From: Monilinia fructicola | Lineage: Eukaryota > Ascomycota > Leotiomycetes > Helotiales > Sclerotiniaceae | NCBI GenBank assembly: GCA_008692225.1 | Contig: VICG01000003.1 | Span: forward strand, 1,047,501-1,111,500 | Length of the DNA: 64,000 nt | Direction of reading: 5' to 3' | Shown here: positions 1-14,726 of the stretch, in pieces | Layout of the letters: each line of letters begins with the position of its first letter | Numbering within the stretch: the first letter of the stretch is position 1 | The notes under the pieces: generated by a model | Seen by the model: only the letters and a program-made list of their open reading frames with translations | Told to the model about the DNA's origin: nothing | Database searches by the model: none | Translations under genes and position numbers: made by a program

Positions 1-2004
<2,004 letters not shown>

Positions 2005-2761
2005 AATGATTCCCCCTTTTGAAGTTATTTTGAAACCCCTTCTTTAGCTAGCCAAAGGTGATGCGGCAGATTTTGATGGTCTTCACCCAGAATATGATAT
2101 GTGCATTGTAGAGTATATCATTTGCTAACTAATAATTTATTAAGATGTTTATCTGTTCCATCTCTAACTCAAATTCGAATATCTGTCAACTATGGTACCG
2201 ATACTTTGGTTGAGAACACTTTTGTACGGACTCGGCTAACACCACATGGTTGACCACTTTCATCGGATATTTTTGTACAGTCTAACCAAGTCCACTTCCT
2301 TTGTTTTCCCCAACTAAATTAGAGAGTATTCTGTATATCAAAATGGATGGATATGCAGGTCGCTAATTTCCAATTCCTCTCGAATTATGATTTGTGATTT
2401 ACGAAAGCTTCTCCACATTCTCAAATGCCGAGGTAAAACGAAACGCGACCATCGAGGCTTCAGGCGAGGCGAGGCCATTCTCCATCCCTTCACATGCACC
2501 ATTTGATGAAACCTATTCCATCAAATAAACTTCATTTGTTCTCCAGATTTGACCTATTGTTTCTTCTATATATCCCCTTTGCAATACGGACTCTTAGATA
2601 TTCCATAGAGTAATCTTTTATCATCTATTTCCCTACATTGATTCCCAGGTTCGTAGGATCGCTTCTGGCCAACTCCCAGATCTTAGATTTCAATCACCCA
2701 AACCTTGACTCGACATTGATTGCTGATATCGATTTGCCTTTTAAGACCCTAGACAGATACA
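2005..2761. promoter_or_regulatory. Intergenic region, promoter of the acyl-CoA synthetase gene
   Basis: No gene seen. The last 240 bases are T/C-rich, as is common just upstream of fungal start codons. A CCGAGG hexamer (reverse complement CCTCGG) lies at 2428-2433, about 330 bp before the ATG. CCTCGG is the core bound by FarA/FarB-type fatty-acid-responsive regulators in Aspergillus, which would suit the downstream gene. A hexamer is expected by chance about every 2 kb on the two strands, so this is suggestive only. Confidence 0.4.
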
Positions 2762-5066
2762 ATGGCGCCGACAGTACAAGACCCCGATACCTATGTGCAG
2801 ACCCTTCGAGCATCTCCTCCTCCTGGCTCCCCATACTCCCTTGCAATACCCGGCAGTGCGCGTGAGGGTCGCAGTGGTATTTATAGGCATTACAAATTTG
2901 TGGATAAGCCACTACTACAAACAATCGATACAGAATGCTTGACGAGTCATGATTTCTTTGAGAAATCTGCTAGGAAGTGGCCAAATGCGAGATGTTTGGG
3001 CCATAGAGCCTGGGATCCAGCTACAAAGACGTACGGCAACTATCAATGGATAACATACGCGGAAACGGCGGAGCGCAGGAAGAACTTTGGTGTTGGCTTG
3101 GCAGAGCTTCATAAGAGGGCCGGAATCACAGATAATAAGTATGGCGTGGGTCTTTGGTGTCAAAATCGACCGGAATGGCAGATTGTTGGTAAGAGATCTA
3201 GAACTATAGCTACGCGCATTGCATTGTGTGGGTCTGACATGAGATATAGATTTGGGGGCAATGTCACAATCAATCTTCACGGTCTCCATCTACGATACTC
3301 TCGGGCCGGATACAACAGAGTATATCATCAACCATGCTACACTTGCTTGTGTTTGTACGAGCTTACCACATATCCCTACTTTGTTGAAGTTGGCGCCTAG
3401 AATACCTACATTAAAGCTTATCATTTGTCTTGATCCTTTGGATGAAGGGGACAGGCCTGGAAACTCGAAAGGCTCGATCTTAAATGCTCTTGCGGCTGAG
3501 GCTGGAATCGCTATCCATTATATTGGAGACGTTGAGGCTATCGGAGCTGCGTCTCCAAACTCCCCGATGAACCCCCCTCGACCGGAAGACATCATCACCA
3601 TCAACTATACTTCCGGAACAACTGGCAATCCTAAGGGTGTTGTTCTTACTCATGGAAACGCCGTTGCAGCGACTTCTATTTCGAGAATTGTATCTGATCC
3701 ATTGCCCAATGATGTTATTTGTTCATATCTCCCATTAGCACACATTTACCAACGGCTTGCAGAACACGGTTGTCTCGCTGTAGGATCTGCTATTGGATAT
3801 TTCCGTGGTGACATCCTAGGACTCGTTGATGACCTAAAGCTTCTGCGTCCAACAAGCTTCAACTCCGTTCCTCGACTCTATAATCGATTCGGATCCGCCA
3901 TCAAAGCCGCTACTATCGATGCTCCGGGTGTTAAGGGCACAATCGGTCGTCACATTATCAACACTAAGCTTGCATCAATGAAACTCCCACCAGGACAAGC
4001 TACCAATAAGCATGCACTCTATGATCGTATCTGGACCCCTAAACTGGCCAGCGCTTTTGGTCTTCAAAGAGCTCGTGGTATGGTCAGTGGAAGTGCCCCA
4101 ATTGACCCAGGGCTTCATCAGTTCCTTCGTGCTGCATTTGGCACCAAATTTCTTCAAGGTTATGGTCTCACCGAATCCTATGCACATGGTCTCGTGCAAT
4201 ATGACGATGATTACTCAACCGGTAACTGCGGAGGAGTAAGCGCTACCAGTAAGTCACAGTTCCAAACCCTTTTCAGTCCAAACGCCGACTAACCATGTCC
4301 CTCCTCACAGTGGAGGTCTGCCTTGAATCTGTTCCCGACATGGAATATCTCGCAACCGACACCCCAAATCCCCGTGGTGAAATTCTCCTCCGTGGTACAG
4401 CCCTCTTCCGCGAATACTACCGTAACGAAGCCGAAACTTCTAAAGCCCTCGATGCAGATGGCTGGTTTCATACCGGTGATATCGGCGAAGTTGACAGCCT
4501 GGGCCGTTTTAAAATCATCGATCGTCGCAAGAACGTGCTCAAACTCGCCCAGGGCGAATACATATCCCCAGAACGCATCGAAAACGTCTATCTTGCCAAT
4601 TGTTCTTTACTAGCGCAAGCCTATGTGCACGGTGATTCTACCCAAGCATTCTTGGTTGCTGTATTTGGAGTCGATCCCGTTAATTTCGCGCCCTGGGTGA
4701 GCAAGATTCTGGGGAGAGAAATCAGGAGCGATGACGTCGAGGGCATCAAAGAAGCGGGACAAGATAAGAGAGTCCGCATGCAGCTTGTGAAGGTCCTGGA
4801 GGGCGTGGGGAGAAAGAGCAAGTTCAATAGCTATGAGAAGGTGAAGAATGTTCATTTGGAAGTGGAGCCCTTTACAATCGACAATGAACTCTTAACCCCA
4901 ACGTAAGCTTTTCCTTTCGCATCTCTTCTCTCGAAACATGACAGCAGCTGACAATATCCACAGCCTCAAACTCAAGCGCCCACAGACAGCAAAGAAATAT
5001 AGAGCACACATCGACAGGATGTACGAAGAAGCTTTGGCGGATCAACCCCCTCAGGCCAAGCTGTAG
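2762..5066 (+). CDS. FAA2: Long-chain fatty acyl-CoA synthetase, probably peroxisomal
   Basis: AMP-forming ligase that activates fatty acids to acyl-CoA. Four exons, 2762-3188, 3250-4248, 4311-4902 and 4964-5066, give 706 residues with no frame break, the usual size for Faa-type enzymes (about 700). The ATP/AMP-binding signature YTSGTTGNPKG starts near residue 262. Other landmarks are SYLPLAHIYQRLAEH, GYGLTESYAHG, GWFHTGDIGE and DRRKNVLKLAQGEYISPE. The protein ends in Ala-Lys-Leu, which fits the PTS1 peroxisomal targeting consensus [SAC][KRH][LM]. That favours the Faa2 (peroxisomal, beta-oxidation) branch over the cytosolic Faa1/Faa4 type. The ATG at 2762 follows a pyrimidine-rich leader and is the first in frame. 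The gene is convergent with PMA1, whose stop is 850 bp away. Confidence 0.92.
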
Positions 5067-5910
5067 ACGGAATTGTGGTGAGCGAGCAAGTTGAACCTCG
5101 AGGCGCACGTCGAAGAAGGGTGTTTGGGGTGCAGGCTGTAGATGTAATTAAAACAAGCAATAAGCTAGTCTTGGCCATGGTATATTGTCACCCATCACCA
5201 TGCGCTATTCTATCGTCATACGGAGTCCCGGATACTTTAATCAAAATAAAAAAATGAAAAATCAAACTATGATCATTATCTTCATCCATCGATTCGTGCG
5301 TTTGCGAGAGGAGAAAGGAGACAAAAGGAAGCGAGTATGTTTGTATATCTCAATCATTGGATGTCTCGTACCACTCTCCAACCTTTCATTTCGTGTTTGA
5401 CATGCAACCGGTCTCTTGGGCTTAGATACCTCAATTCAAGAGGGTTGTATTTTTCTGGGTATGTCCTACACTGCGTGCTAATTAATGACTATGCGATTCG
5501 TACGTACATACTACTACTGTACTTGGTTCATGCATACTTCACACTTCACACTCACTCCTCAAAAGACAAGAAAAACACAAGAAGATTTATTTTCAATTAT
5601 TAAGACTTATAGACTCTAGGATGACGCTGTCGTCATTTAAATGAAATGACTAAAAGCGCTCAAATCTGCTTGAATCTTCTTGTGCCAAAAGTTACCGCAA
5701 TTGCTCCCATTGGAGAACAATGCCGAATTCTCCCAGCAAATAGCAATTGGCCTCTAGCGCGAAAATAGCAAGCAGTTTGATACCTATGAGTCCGTCTAAA
5801 GTTTAGTTTATACACACGAATCACCTAATTAATAACACGATGGGAATATCCGTAAAAGCTGCACGCTGCGTAATTGATGTGCGCCTGTGTAAATTATAGG
5901 GTTTAAGTTT
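5067..5910. other. Convergent intergenic region (FAA2 / PMA1 3' ends)
   Basis: 844 bases between two convergent genes, presumably holding both 3' UTRs and polyadenylation sites. It is AT-rich with A-rich runs around 5245-5270 and 5565-5600. The short open frames here have no recognisable content, and I see nothing else in it. Confidence 0.5.
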
Positions 5911-8900
5911 TTATGCCGACTTTTCGTGTTGTGTGGAGACACGCTGGAGTGAGACAACTAAAGGAGTAGGTTTACGAGTTAGCGCTTTGTTCTTACAATG
6001 AATGACATAAGAGTCAGAACTATCCACTTACCGAAATCTTCCAAAGATCTTTGTTTTTGATTCTTCTTTGGCGATTTACCATGCATGAGGTTGTCAAAGC
6101 CAGCACTATCTTGAAGGAGATAATAGACACCACCCATGATACAGAAAACACCGAAAGAGAATACCCAAATACGGACAACAGCAACAATTGAAGTTTCACC
6201 TCCAACAAACCAACCAAATAGGGTGAAGAATGTTGCGATAATATCGACAACAAGAATAGCTCCCGTCAATTGCCATGATGGAAGTGACGACCAGAAAGGA
6301 CCATTGGCACGTGTGATGAAAATCAACCAATTCTCGGTGAGGGAGATCTCAAGGAAGACAACCTCATCAAGAACACCAAAGTTTTGAACGATGCCACCAT
6401 CTTCACCACGAGCGATCATGGTAGTCAGGGTAATCCAGGTGCCGATGGCGAGAACGAATCCAAGAAGAACAGACATACCCCAAAGTTTGGGAAGGTTCCA
6501 CTTCACCGGAGTCTTGGAGAATGGCGCATTATCGTATGCAATCGCAAGAGTTGCAACATCCGCAAAGATGGCGATGAAGACGACCAATTCAATATTGAGA
6601 GATCTATTCAAGATTGCGATCCAGAGACCAAGGAAAATCTCAAGGTGGATTGACAAGGCGATACGATAGACAACGTAAGCGTACATACGATGGAAAATTT
6701 GTCGAGAAGTCTTGAGAGCATCAATAATAGCACCAAGGCCAGGTGCCAAGAAGACAATGTCAGCGGCTGACCGAGCGGCATCAGAAGCACCTTCTACCGC
6801 AATACCGGTATCCGCCTTCTTGAGCGACGGGGCGTCATTGACACCGTCTCCGGTCATAGCCACAAGATATCCACGCTGTTGAAGAATTTCGACAACATTG
6901 TATTTATGTTGGGGGAAAACCTCGGCAAATCCATCGGCGGCTTCCACGAAATCATAGACCTCAGAACCAGGCATATCTCCACCACCACCGAGACCAAGAC
7001 GTTCAGCGTTGTAGACATTGGTGCCCAGTCCCAGTTGCCTAGAAGTTTCACGAGCGATACCGACAGCATCACCAGTCAACATCTTGATGGAAAGGCCGAG
7101 TGTCTTAGCCTCATTGATCGTACGTGCAGTATCATGACGTGGTGGATCAGAGCAAGGCATAATACCCAAAATCTCCCATTGACCTTCACCGCGCTTTCGT
7201 GCAACACCAAGGGAACGGAAACCACGAGTAGCGAATTCGGCAACCTTGTTCTTGTAGGCCTGATCAATTTCCTCAGGAATTGGGTGGTCTTCTTCAACAG
7301 TCTTCAAAACAAAGAGTGGAGCTCCCTTGACACAAATAATTCTTTCTCCTTGAGGCGATTCAACCACAGCTTGAACCTTCTTGGAAACAGGATCGAAAGG
7401 ATGAAACTCGAGAACTTTGTACTTGGATAGGACTGACTTTGCGCGTGGGTAGTAACGAAGAGATTTCAAGAAAGCCTTGTCAATGGCATCGATGCCCTTC
7501 TTCTTTCTGGAGGCAGCAAGACAAGCAGTTAACATGAGATCATCAGGTTCAACACCTGGAACAGTAAAGGGTTCGGCAAGAGAGAGCTTGTTCTTGGTCA
7601 AGGTGCCAGTCTTATCGGAGCAAAGGATTTCGACGCCTGCTAGCGACTCAATTGCGGACAACTTCTGGACAATGGCTTTTTTCTTGGCCAAATAGGCGGC
7701 ACCGACAGCCATGGTAGTCGTGACGACAGCTGGGAGACCGACTGGGACACCAATAATTGTGATGGCTAAAGTATATTCGAGAATAAGAACAATTGGGTTC
7801 GAGCGATAAAATGAGGAAATCCAGACAACTAAGTTGGTGAAGATAACCAGGATCAACAGAACCGTACCGATACCATTCAAGACTTCGGTAAAATGACCAG
7901 TTCCTGCGGAAGCTTGGTTGACCAAAGCTGCAGCACGTCCAACGAATGTGTGGTCTCCGGTTGCAGTGATGACCATGAAAGCTTCACCACGCTTGACACC
8001 CGAAGATGCGTAACATGTATCACCCTTATGTTTATCGACAGCAAGGGACTCTCCAGTGATGGCAGATTGATCGACTTGAAGGAAAGCATCATCGGTAACG
8101 ATACGACCATCAGCAGGAATAATTGTGCCCTATGGGAAGAGATGAGTTATTTTTCGAGAGAATTGGATAAAGGCATCGAACTTACTTCTTCAATCTGGAG
8201 GATATCACCAGGAACAACCTCAGGAGCTTCAATCTCATACAGACGACCATCACGAAGAACAACAGCTTTCAATGCAAGTGTCTTTTTCAATTCATCGACA
8301 ATTGAGGCCGGCTTGAAATTCTTGAACGAAACCGACCGTGGCATTGAGGAGGAGCAAAGCACAAATCACACCAAAATCGACCCAATCTTGTAGACCTGCA
8401 GCCAACACAGCAGCAGCCTATTTGACGTTATTCAGTTAGCCAGAGATGTCTTGGTATCAAGTATCTGGAAAGATTGTGGAGCTACTTCATCCGAATGTCT
8501 CGAATCGACGGCCACGGCCTTCAACACTAAAGGATCTTGTGGAGAATCCATGCAGATCCAAATAGCGCGAACAGTGGGGGTGCGGGGATTAGAAAATAAT
8601 GGTAAGAACTTTGTGTAAACGTACCTCCATGACGAATTGAATAGGACCAATAAAGTATCCAAGGAACTTGAGGAACAAATTCTCTTTCTCTTCCTTCATC
8701 TGATTCAATCCCCACTTCTTACGGCGAGCTTGAACTTCAGCGTCGGTAAGACCAATTCGAGTATCCGTTTGAAGCAAATCTTCCGGGACGGGACGCTCTG
8801 CAGCAGGACCGTTTTCTTCCTCGGCCTCTTCATCTTCCGCATGACCATCTTGGGATTCGAGTTCATCAATCAACGCATCCATATCCTCGTCTTCCTCTTC

Positions 8901-9074
8901 GTCTTCCTCATGTTTGGCAGTAAGCGGAACAGCATGTTGAGCACCACCCTTTTTCTCGTCGAATTGGCCCGATTCAATGTTAGTATCCAAATGATTTGGA
9001 GCTGCATCGGATGAAGTCTTGCTCGATTGGGCACCGGTCTGTAAAGTATGATTATGATCCGCCATGGCGACCAT
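5911..9074 (-). CDS. PMA1: Plasma-membrane H+-ATPase (P3A-type), one-base frame break in this sequence
   Basis: Electrogenic proton pump that energises the plasma membrane. Exons on the minus strand: 9074-8625, 8417-8186, 8129-6032 and 5957-5911. The summed length is 2827 bases, one more than 3 x 942. The surplus base is the extra G in the GG at 8306-8307 (CC in sense), between VQEFQAG and SIVDELKK. Without it the protein is 941 residues. Landmarks: acidic N-terminal tail; [11 protein letters not shown]; phosphorylation motif [11 protein letters not shown] (Asp near residue 399); [16 protein letters not shown] hinge; ten-helix P-type layout. The last small exon gives [14 protein letters not shown], the autoinhibitory tail whose RVSTQHE Ser/Thr pair is phosphorylated in yeast Pma1. 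A second ATG (9065) has a better Kozak context, GCCATGG. The frame break is more likely a sequence error than inactivation of an essential gene. Confidence 0.95.
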
Positions 9075-11000
9075 GGTTGAGCAATTGAAGTGGCAGATAG
9101 ATCAATTCCTTAGCTGCTGGTGTAAGTGTTGTTGAGAGGTAAGACGTAAAGTAAAGTAAAGTAAGTACCCAGTAAGTAATTAACAGATTCTTGGAGATAA
9201 ACGACGCGAGCTGGTCGAATATGAAAAGATTCCCGATGAATGGGGAAATCTTAATGATTAAGGGATTCCAGGTTGTTGTTATATTACTTTATTTAAAGAA
9301 GAGGAATAAAAAGAAGATGGATGGATGGATGGATGGGTGGGTGGGTGTGTGGGTGAGTAATAAGTTTTGATGTCGAGAAGCTGTGGGTGGTGTAGTCAAA
9401 CAAATAGAAGAGGAGGAAGATTAAAATGAGAAGAGAAGAAAAAGGCAAAAAAGAAAAAAAAGGCAGATAAAAAAAAGTGAATTTCAAGTCATGAAACGAA
9501 TCGAACGAATCGAACGAATCGATGGGGGAAATAATCTTGTTACAGAAGGTGCGGTCCGAATTGTTTTAATTACCCAGTTTGTTGATATTCAATATTGATT
9601 GGGAAGTTACGACCAGCAGAAGAAAAGGAAGGAAGGAAGGAAAGAAGGAAGGAAAAAAGGAAGGAGAGAGGGTGAGCACCGAAAGGGTGAAGTGAAGTAA
9701 CACCACTTTTTACTTTACTTGGAGAGAGAGAGGAGGGGGAAAGGGGAGCGGTGCATCAAACGGTAAACGGTAGATGGTTCACAGGAATCACATTACACCT
9801 GGGCAGCTCAAAGCAAAAAACGTGATATGATGCTAGATGGGTAGATGCTAGATGAGTAGATGCTAGATATTACCTAGATACTAGATACTAGATACTAGAT
9901 ACTACCTAGAGACTACCTACATCCAATACTACCTAGGTAGATACTAGATAGCTTGGGAACTTGTGATGGCTCTATCGTTAGGTAAGACTTACCTAAGTAT
10001 CATCAGAGCCCAAGGTTGTTGTTTTCCTTTTCTTTTTCTTTTTCTTTTTCTGTTTCTCTTTCTGTTTTGATATCTATCCTCTGTAGATTCTATAGTACAT
10101 ATTCATAAAATACCCAAATAGGTGGTTTGTTTACTTAATTTCCTTTTACCTAGTATCTAATATCTACCTACTATCGACTCGCATCTGTTCATCTCGGAAC
10201 TTGCAAGCCTCCGCATTCTATGAGTATTGAATATCAATTTGATCCATATACCGAACGTATTATTTCGATCATTCTTGTTGAACCGAAATGGCATCATGAA
10301 TATCCATACATCTTCCACCATACCCATCTACCCGACCCATCTACACCTTTATAATACTGGGTATATCTGTTGAATGATTCCTCTATCCATGGATATGATA
10401 ATAACAATAATAACACACCTACCTTCTATCTCCTCCTCCTCCTCCTCCTCCTCCTCCACCTATCACATCGTTTGATTTGCCTTTCCCCTCATTCGATGTT
10501 TTGTCTTGGAGCACGTTCCACCCCCAGATTTGATTCATGAGTAGTATAAGTAGGGAGGTACCTGGAGCCCTGAGGTATATATTGTCAGATTATAGCTTTG
10601 TTTGTTTGTTTGTCTGTTTGTTTATTTGTCTGCATATTGCTTTGGCGATCTATTTACCTGGTAGATTATCAGTCAGCAGAAGATAACATAAAACATGTCG
10701 ATGACAAAACCAATCAAATCACATTTCAACGGGAAAAGGGAGAATGCCACACTTCAAGGGTTATGAGGGTTATTACAAGTATCCGTACTTACTTGCTACG
10801 CATTTTCAAGTGTGCTTGCTTGCTTGCTTGCTTGCTTTCTGTTTCGCCTTGTTTGATATCAGCCAGGCCAGTAACAGCAGATTACCCGTCTGTGTATCTC
10901 TCCAACACAGTGACGTTGAATAGGCATTTCTTCACAATGATGTCAGTCAGTCTTCTTGATCACCTACCTGTATATCACTTCGAGTATTCATCTTCAATCC
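9075..11000 (-). promoter_or_regulatory. PMA1 upstream region with long CT-rich tracts (sense strand)
   Basis: No gene seen. On the strand read by PMA1, the stretches at about 9290-9480 and 9610-9770 are very pyrimidine-rich (GA-rich as printed). This resembles the CT-rich blocks found near transcription starts of strongly expressed fungal genes. Farther out are clustered TAGATACTAGATACTAG-type repeats (9825-9955), a TACCTAGGTA palindrome at 9930-9939, a CTC trinucleotide run (10431-10457), a TTTG run (10592-10629) and a GCTT run (10813-10838). I assign promoter function by position and composition only. Confidence 0.45.
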
Positions 11001-13860
11001 TTTAGATGGTCGGTTATTGCGCATGCGCAATCTATTCTCATCATATCTCAAGTCCTTCCCTCCCTTATTAATATTGAAGTGAGGTTGATTCGAATTAAAA
11101 ACGGGTAGTTACAAGTTAGTTTTATTTTTGTTTTAAATTAGAATGACGGGAGCTTTAATTCTCAAGGGTTAATAGTGACGGTTGAGTAGATCATAGCATT
11201 TTATCATGACTACGACGTAACCTTGATTCCCCAACCTGACAGCTCTACCCGTCTATTCGCTTGCCGCTTAGTTCGAATTAGAATACAGTATGAAATCTGG
11301 CGTCAGAATTCATCATCATCCATGGATCCATGGATAGTCATGATCATGGTTAATTCTAGATCTGCTAGTTTCCGGGGAAAGTGGATCGTTAATACTGGAC
11401 ACTGGACAGTAATAAAAGTATAAGTACTAGGTGGATAGTAAGCACGTACCTACTGTACCTACCTACCCGACCTACCAGGAAGGTTAAACCCAGGCCAGAC
11501 CAACTTCATCCTTACTTTAACCAGGGCTTCAGCTACCTTCAAGAATCAAGAAAATGCAATTGCTAAAAGCCTAGAACAATCAACCTCAAGAGTATCAATC
11601 AAAGTGTTGGCTATCGCTCATCAAAGATCTGCCAAGTGGTAACCTCAATGATTACAACATATACGTAGGTATTTCAGGTACCTCCTACCTAGTACCTGCC
11701 TACCTACCTACCTCCCAGCTAAACAGCGGCGAGACCGGACAGTGGACACCGAGTGATTAAATTTGCTTGTGTTGGTGTTGCCATACATTCCTGACAATCA
11801 CCGGGTGCATGAACATGGGATACGAGGCAAACATACGATTGAAGCAATGCCAAAACCTGAAGCTTTCTATGAGACATCAATTAGAGTCCATCCTAGTCGG
11901 TGAAAATCAGAAAGTCTTAAGTTACATGTTCTTCCGGCCTCATGTAATCCATTTCAACCATTCCCTATTCTTCTCAAGACGACCCCCTTCATCATCTTTA
12001 CCAGCGCAATGTGCCAAGTAAACCGTATATGAGGGATTTTCACTCCGTCGCACAACATCCGCCTGGGCAAATTGCACCTCTATGCAAGCAAAAACAAATG
12101 AAATCGTCGTGCAACACAATCTCACATCCGGCGGTATATCAGATCGTGCGCTGAAGAATCATCAGCCGTAAAGCTTATCTTTTCTTTCGTTCCATTCCAA
12201 CACACAGCCAAGAACTCCGGGTTTCTTCCTGTGCAACCCGCGATCCTTAACTTTTCTGGGTAGCTTTTGTGTTGAGATTTGGGAATATTTTGAGCCAAGT
12301 AGTTGGGTAATCTTGAGTTTGCAGTCTTTAGTCGGGTGACTGGTATGAATGATATTCAGTGAGGAATCACGTTTATTTTGCGTCGTCTTTCCTATCATCT
12401 ACGGCTACATCGTCAGCAAGAGATGCTCATGTATTTTCTTCGTAATTATCCCTCTTTTCCGAGATGGAATATATCAAGTGAATTAAAAGCGAAGAAGAAT
12501 CTGCCCCCAGGTAATGTGTGGGTTGCAAGGAGGTTGGTTGACTGCCGTCTGAGTCAGTTCACATGCATTGCATAGTAATCACCATACTGTTGACCCATGG
12601 AGAAAGTGTCTATCTATTGTTGATTGGTCTATCTTTATTCCAAAAACTCGACCAAGACGTTGGTCAATCTTTAATCGACCAATTCTTGAGGTGGGCGTGG
12701 GATTTTCGAAATCTGTAGCATCTTCATACATGGAAACCTTGGGAAGGGAAGAATCCTTCGCGAATACTACGTAGTACGTACTATCAATCAAGCATTATCT
12801 CTGCATAGGCAAAAGTCATTGTCAATCATTGAAGACAATGAAGAGACATATCTCTACAACAAGAAATATCTCAAGCAGTTGACACATATTTGTTGATATA
12901 TCTAGAGGTGGGGTCACCAGGTATAGTGGTGAAAGGTAGAAAGAAGACTCAACAAGGTTTGTATACAAATTCAATATCCTGATCTTATGGTACATACGAC
13001 CATAGACTGAAGAGAATTGGGCATCCCGTCCGCTCTGCCATACACAAGCTTCAGATCGGTGGATTAGTAGTTGGGTGGGTGACCACCAGCGAATCCCCAC
13101 TGTTGTATGTTTTTGTTCTCTTTTTATAGGGGTCACAGCCTTTTTGGTGTTGTTAAATAGGGGAGGCAAAGGAAGAGAGGAAGAATTTCGCTTGTTGCGG
13201 GATAAGAAGGGATGAAAAAGAGACACGGTAAGAAGGTTAGAGATGTCTACACTTTTGGAACCCGAATTACAGTTCGTCCCGCCCCGCATAGAATGCTCTA
13301 CGCGAGCGGATCCACTGGACACTACAATACAATCAATACCCATCCAGAAGACAATACCAGTATCAGTAGAACTACCCTAACAACACCTTCCACTTCTATG
13401 AAAATCTATACAACAGCAAGGTGAACTTCAAGCTTTCTGTCCCAACAGACGCTTCGTACCCAGTCTTCTCCCACCACAACGAATCTGACTCCCGTAAGCT
13501 CAGCCTAGCTCCATCCCACGAATCCAATCTACAAAACACCATTACCTTTTGCGGAATTGCAGCATAGACTTTGAGCTGGAGTCCATATTTCCTCGTTACA
13601 CATTCTTTCCCAACTGATTAGACATGAACCGTCGACTTATCCCATCGACGCCAGAGATCACAAATCTAGTAGGAGAGAGATCAGTTTGAGGTAAAGTGAT
13701 GAACTGTAAGTGTGGAGGTGCTTAATATTAGCAGGTATTTATATATATCCCTAATTAGTAAGTATCTCAGGACAACGAGACCAAACAAGTTACGTGACTC
13801 AAACAACCCATACTTCCCAAACCGAGCCACTCCACAGGAGACCAGCTCTCGTATCCACAC
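11001..13860. other. Gene-poor intergenic DNA
   Basis: No recognisable gene. Contents are low-complexity patches, ACCT/AGGT repeats (11450-11470, 11670-11710) and a perfect 14-bp palindrome CCATGGATCCATGG at 11320-11333. The longest open frame, on the minus strand at 12822-13343, has no domain or compositional support. Transcribed non-coding sequence or a long PMA1 control region cannot be excluded. Confidence 0.4.
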
Positions 13861-13874
13861 ACACCCAGGTAGAC

Positions 13875-13955
13875 ATGGGAAAATCAACGGCTACCGGATT
13901 AATTGCCCTGCTGCTGATCGGCAAGGTTCGAGGTCTTGCTTTCGTAGATGTAAAG
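13875..13955 (+). CDS. Possible first exon of an unidentified secreted protein (unresolved)
   Basis: ATG at 13875 follows a C/A-rich leader resembling a fungal 5' UTR. It encodes a 27-residue stretch, MGKSTATGLIALLLIGK then VRGLAFVDVK, with a basic start, a hydrophobic core and a small-residue region like a signal peptide. It ends at a possible donor (GTACCT, 13956). Two downstream patches, around 14095-14147 and 14220-14405, contain protein-like sequence, but I could not find one exon chain that keeps frame. The region is C-rich and T-poor, so open frames arise cheaply on every strand. I do not recognise any family. It could be a short effector-like gene damaged by sequence errors, or chance. 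Confidence 0.22.
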
Positions 13956-14654
13956 GTACCTACCTAACTACCTACCGACATACCTACCTATATAAACATC
14001 ATTTCCAAAGTTGTTCAACCCCTCTCCTTCCTCGCCCCCCCACCTCCCCCCCGCCCTCCTCCTCGTGAAACAACACCAACCTCCCACCCGCGAGCCAGAG
14101 CCTGAGTCTAAGCTGGAGGCATTGTGCCCTTGGGGGTGCTTGGGAGGGTATTCTATGCCCGTGTGTGTGTTTCTTAATTGCCCTGCATGCATGCATGCAT
14201 GCATGCATCTTCTACCCAGAACCCGATGCCGAAAAAGAAATCGACTCCCGATTCGCAGGGCGATTGATCGATGCTCGACCCCAGCACCTCGACGCACGCG
14301 AGTGCGGTCATCGAGCCGGCAGACACGCCTCATTGGTCATTTGAGACGATGCATGTGTGTACATCGTGCGCCGGGCGCGGGAAGAGAAGCCCTTATTCGA
14401 TGGAGTGAGTAGCTGGGGGTTGGCGGGGGTGATTCGGGGGATTGAGATTTGAGTGCTCGGCGGGGTTTGAGAGGGGGGGGGGGTTTGGATGAGATGGATT
14501 GAATGGATGGAGGGGTTTGTCTTGTGGTTAATTCGCTAGTCGTTGGTTACAGTAGTAGCTACTTGCCACCCTTCGGATTACCAGCGAGGATGAATAACAT
14601 CGGGATGAAGTTTTCACTGCTGGTTTGTTTTACATCGGGTTCTTTGTCCTTCCT

Positions 14655-14726
<72 letters not shown>

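Noticed and set aside
12822..13343. 173-codon minus-strand open frame
   Set aside because: No domain, no intron context and no protein-like composition; within a gene-poor region with several equally long spurious frames on both strands.
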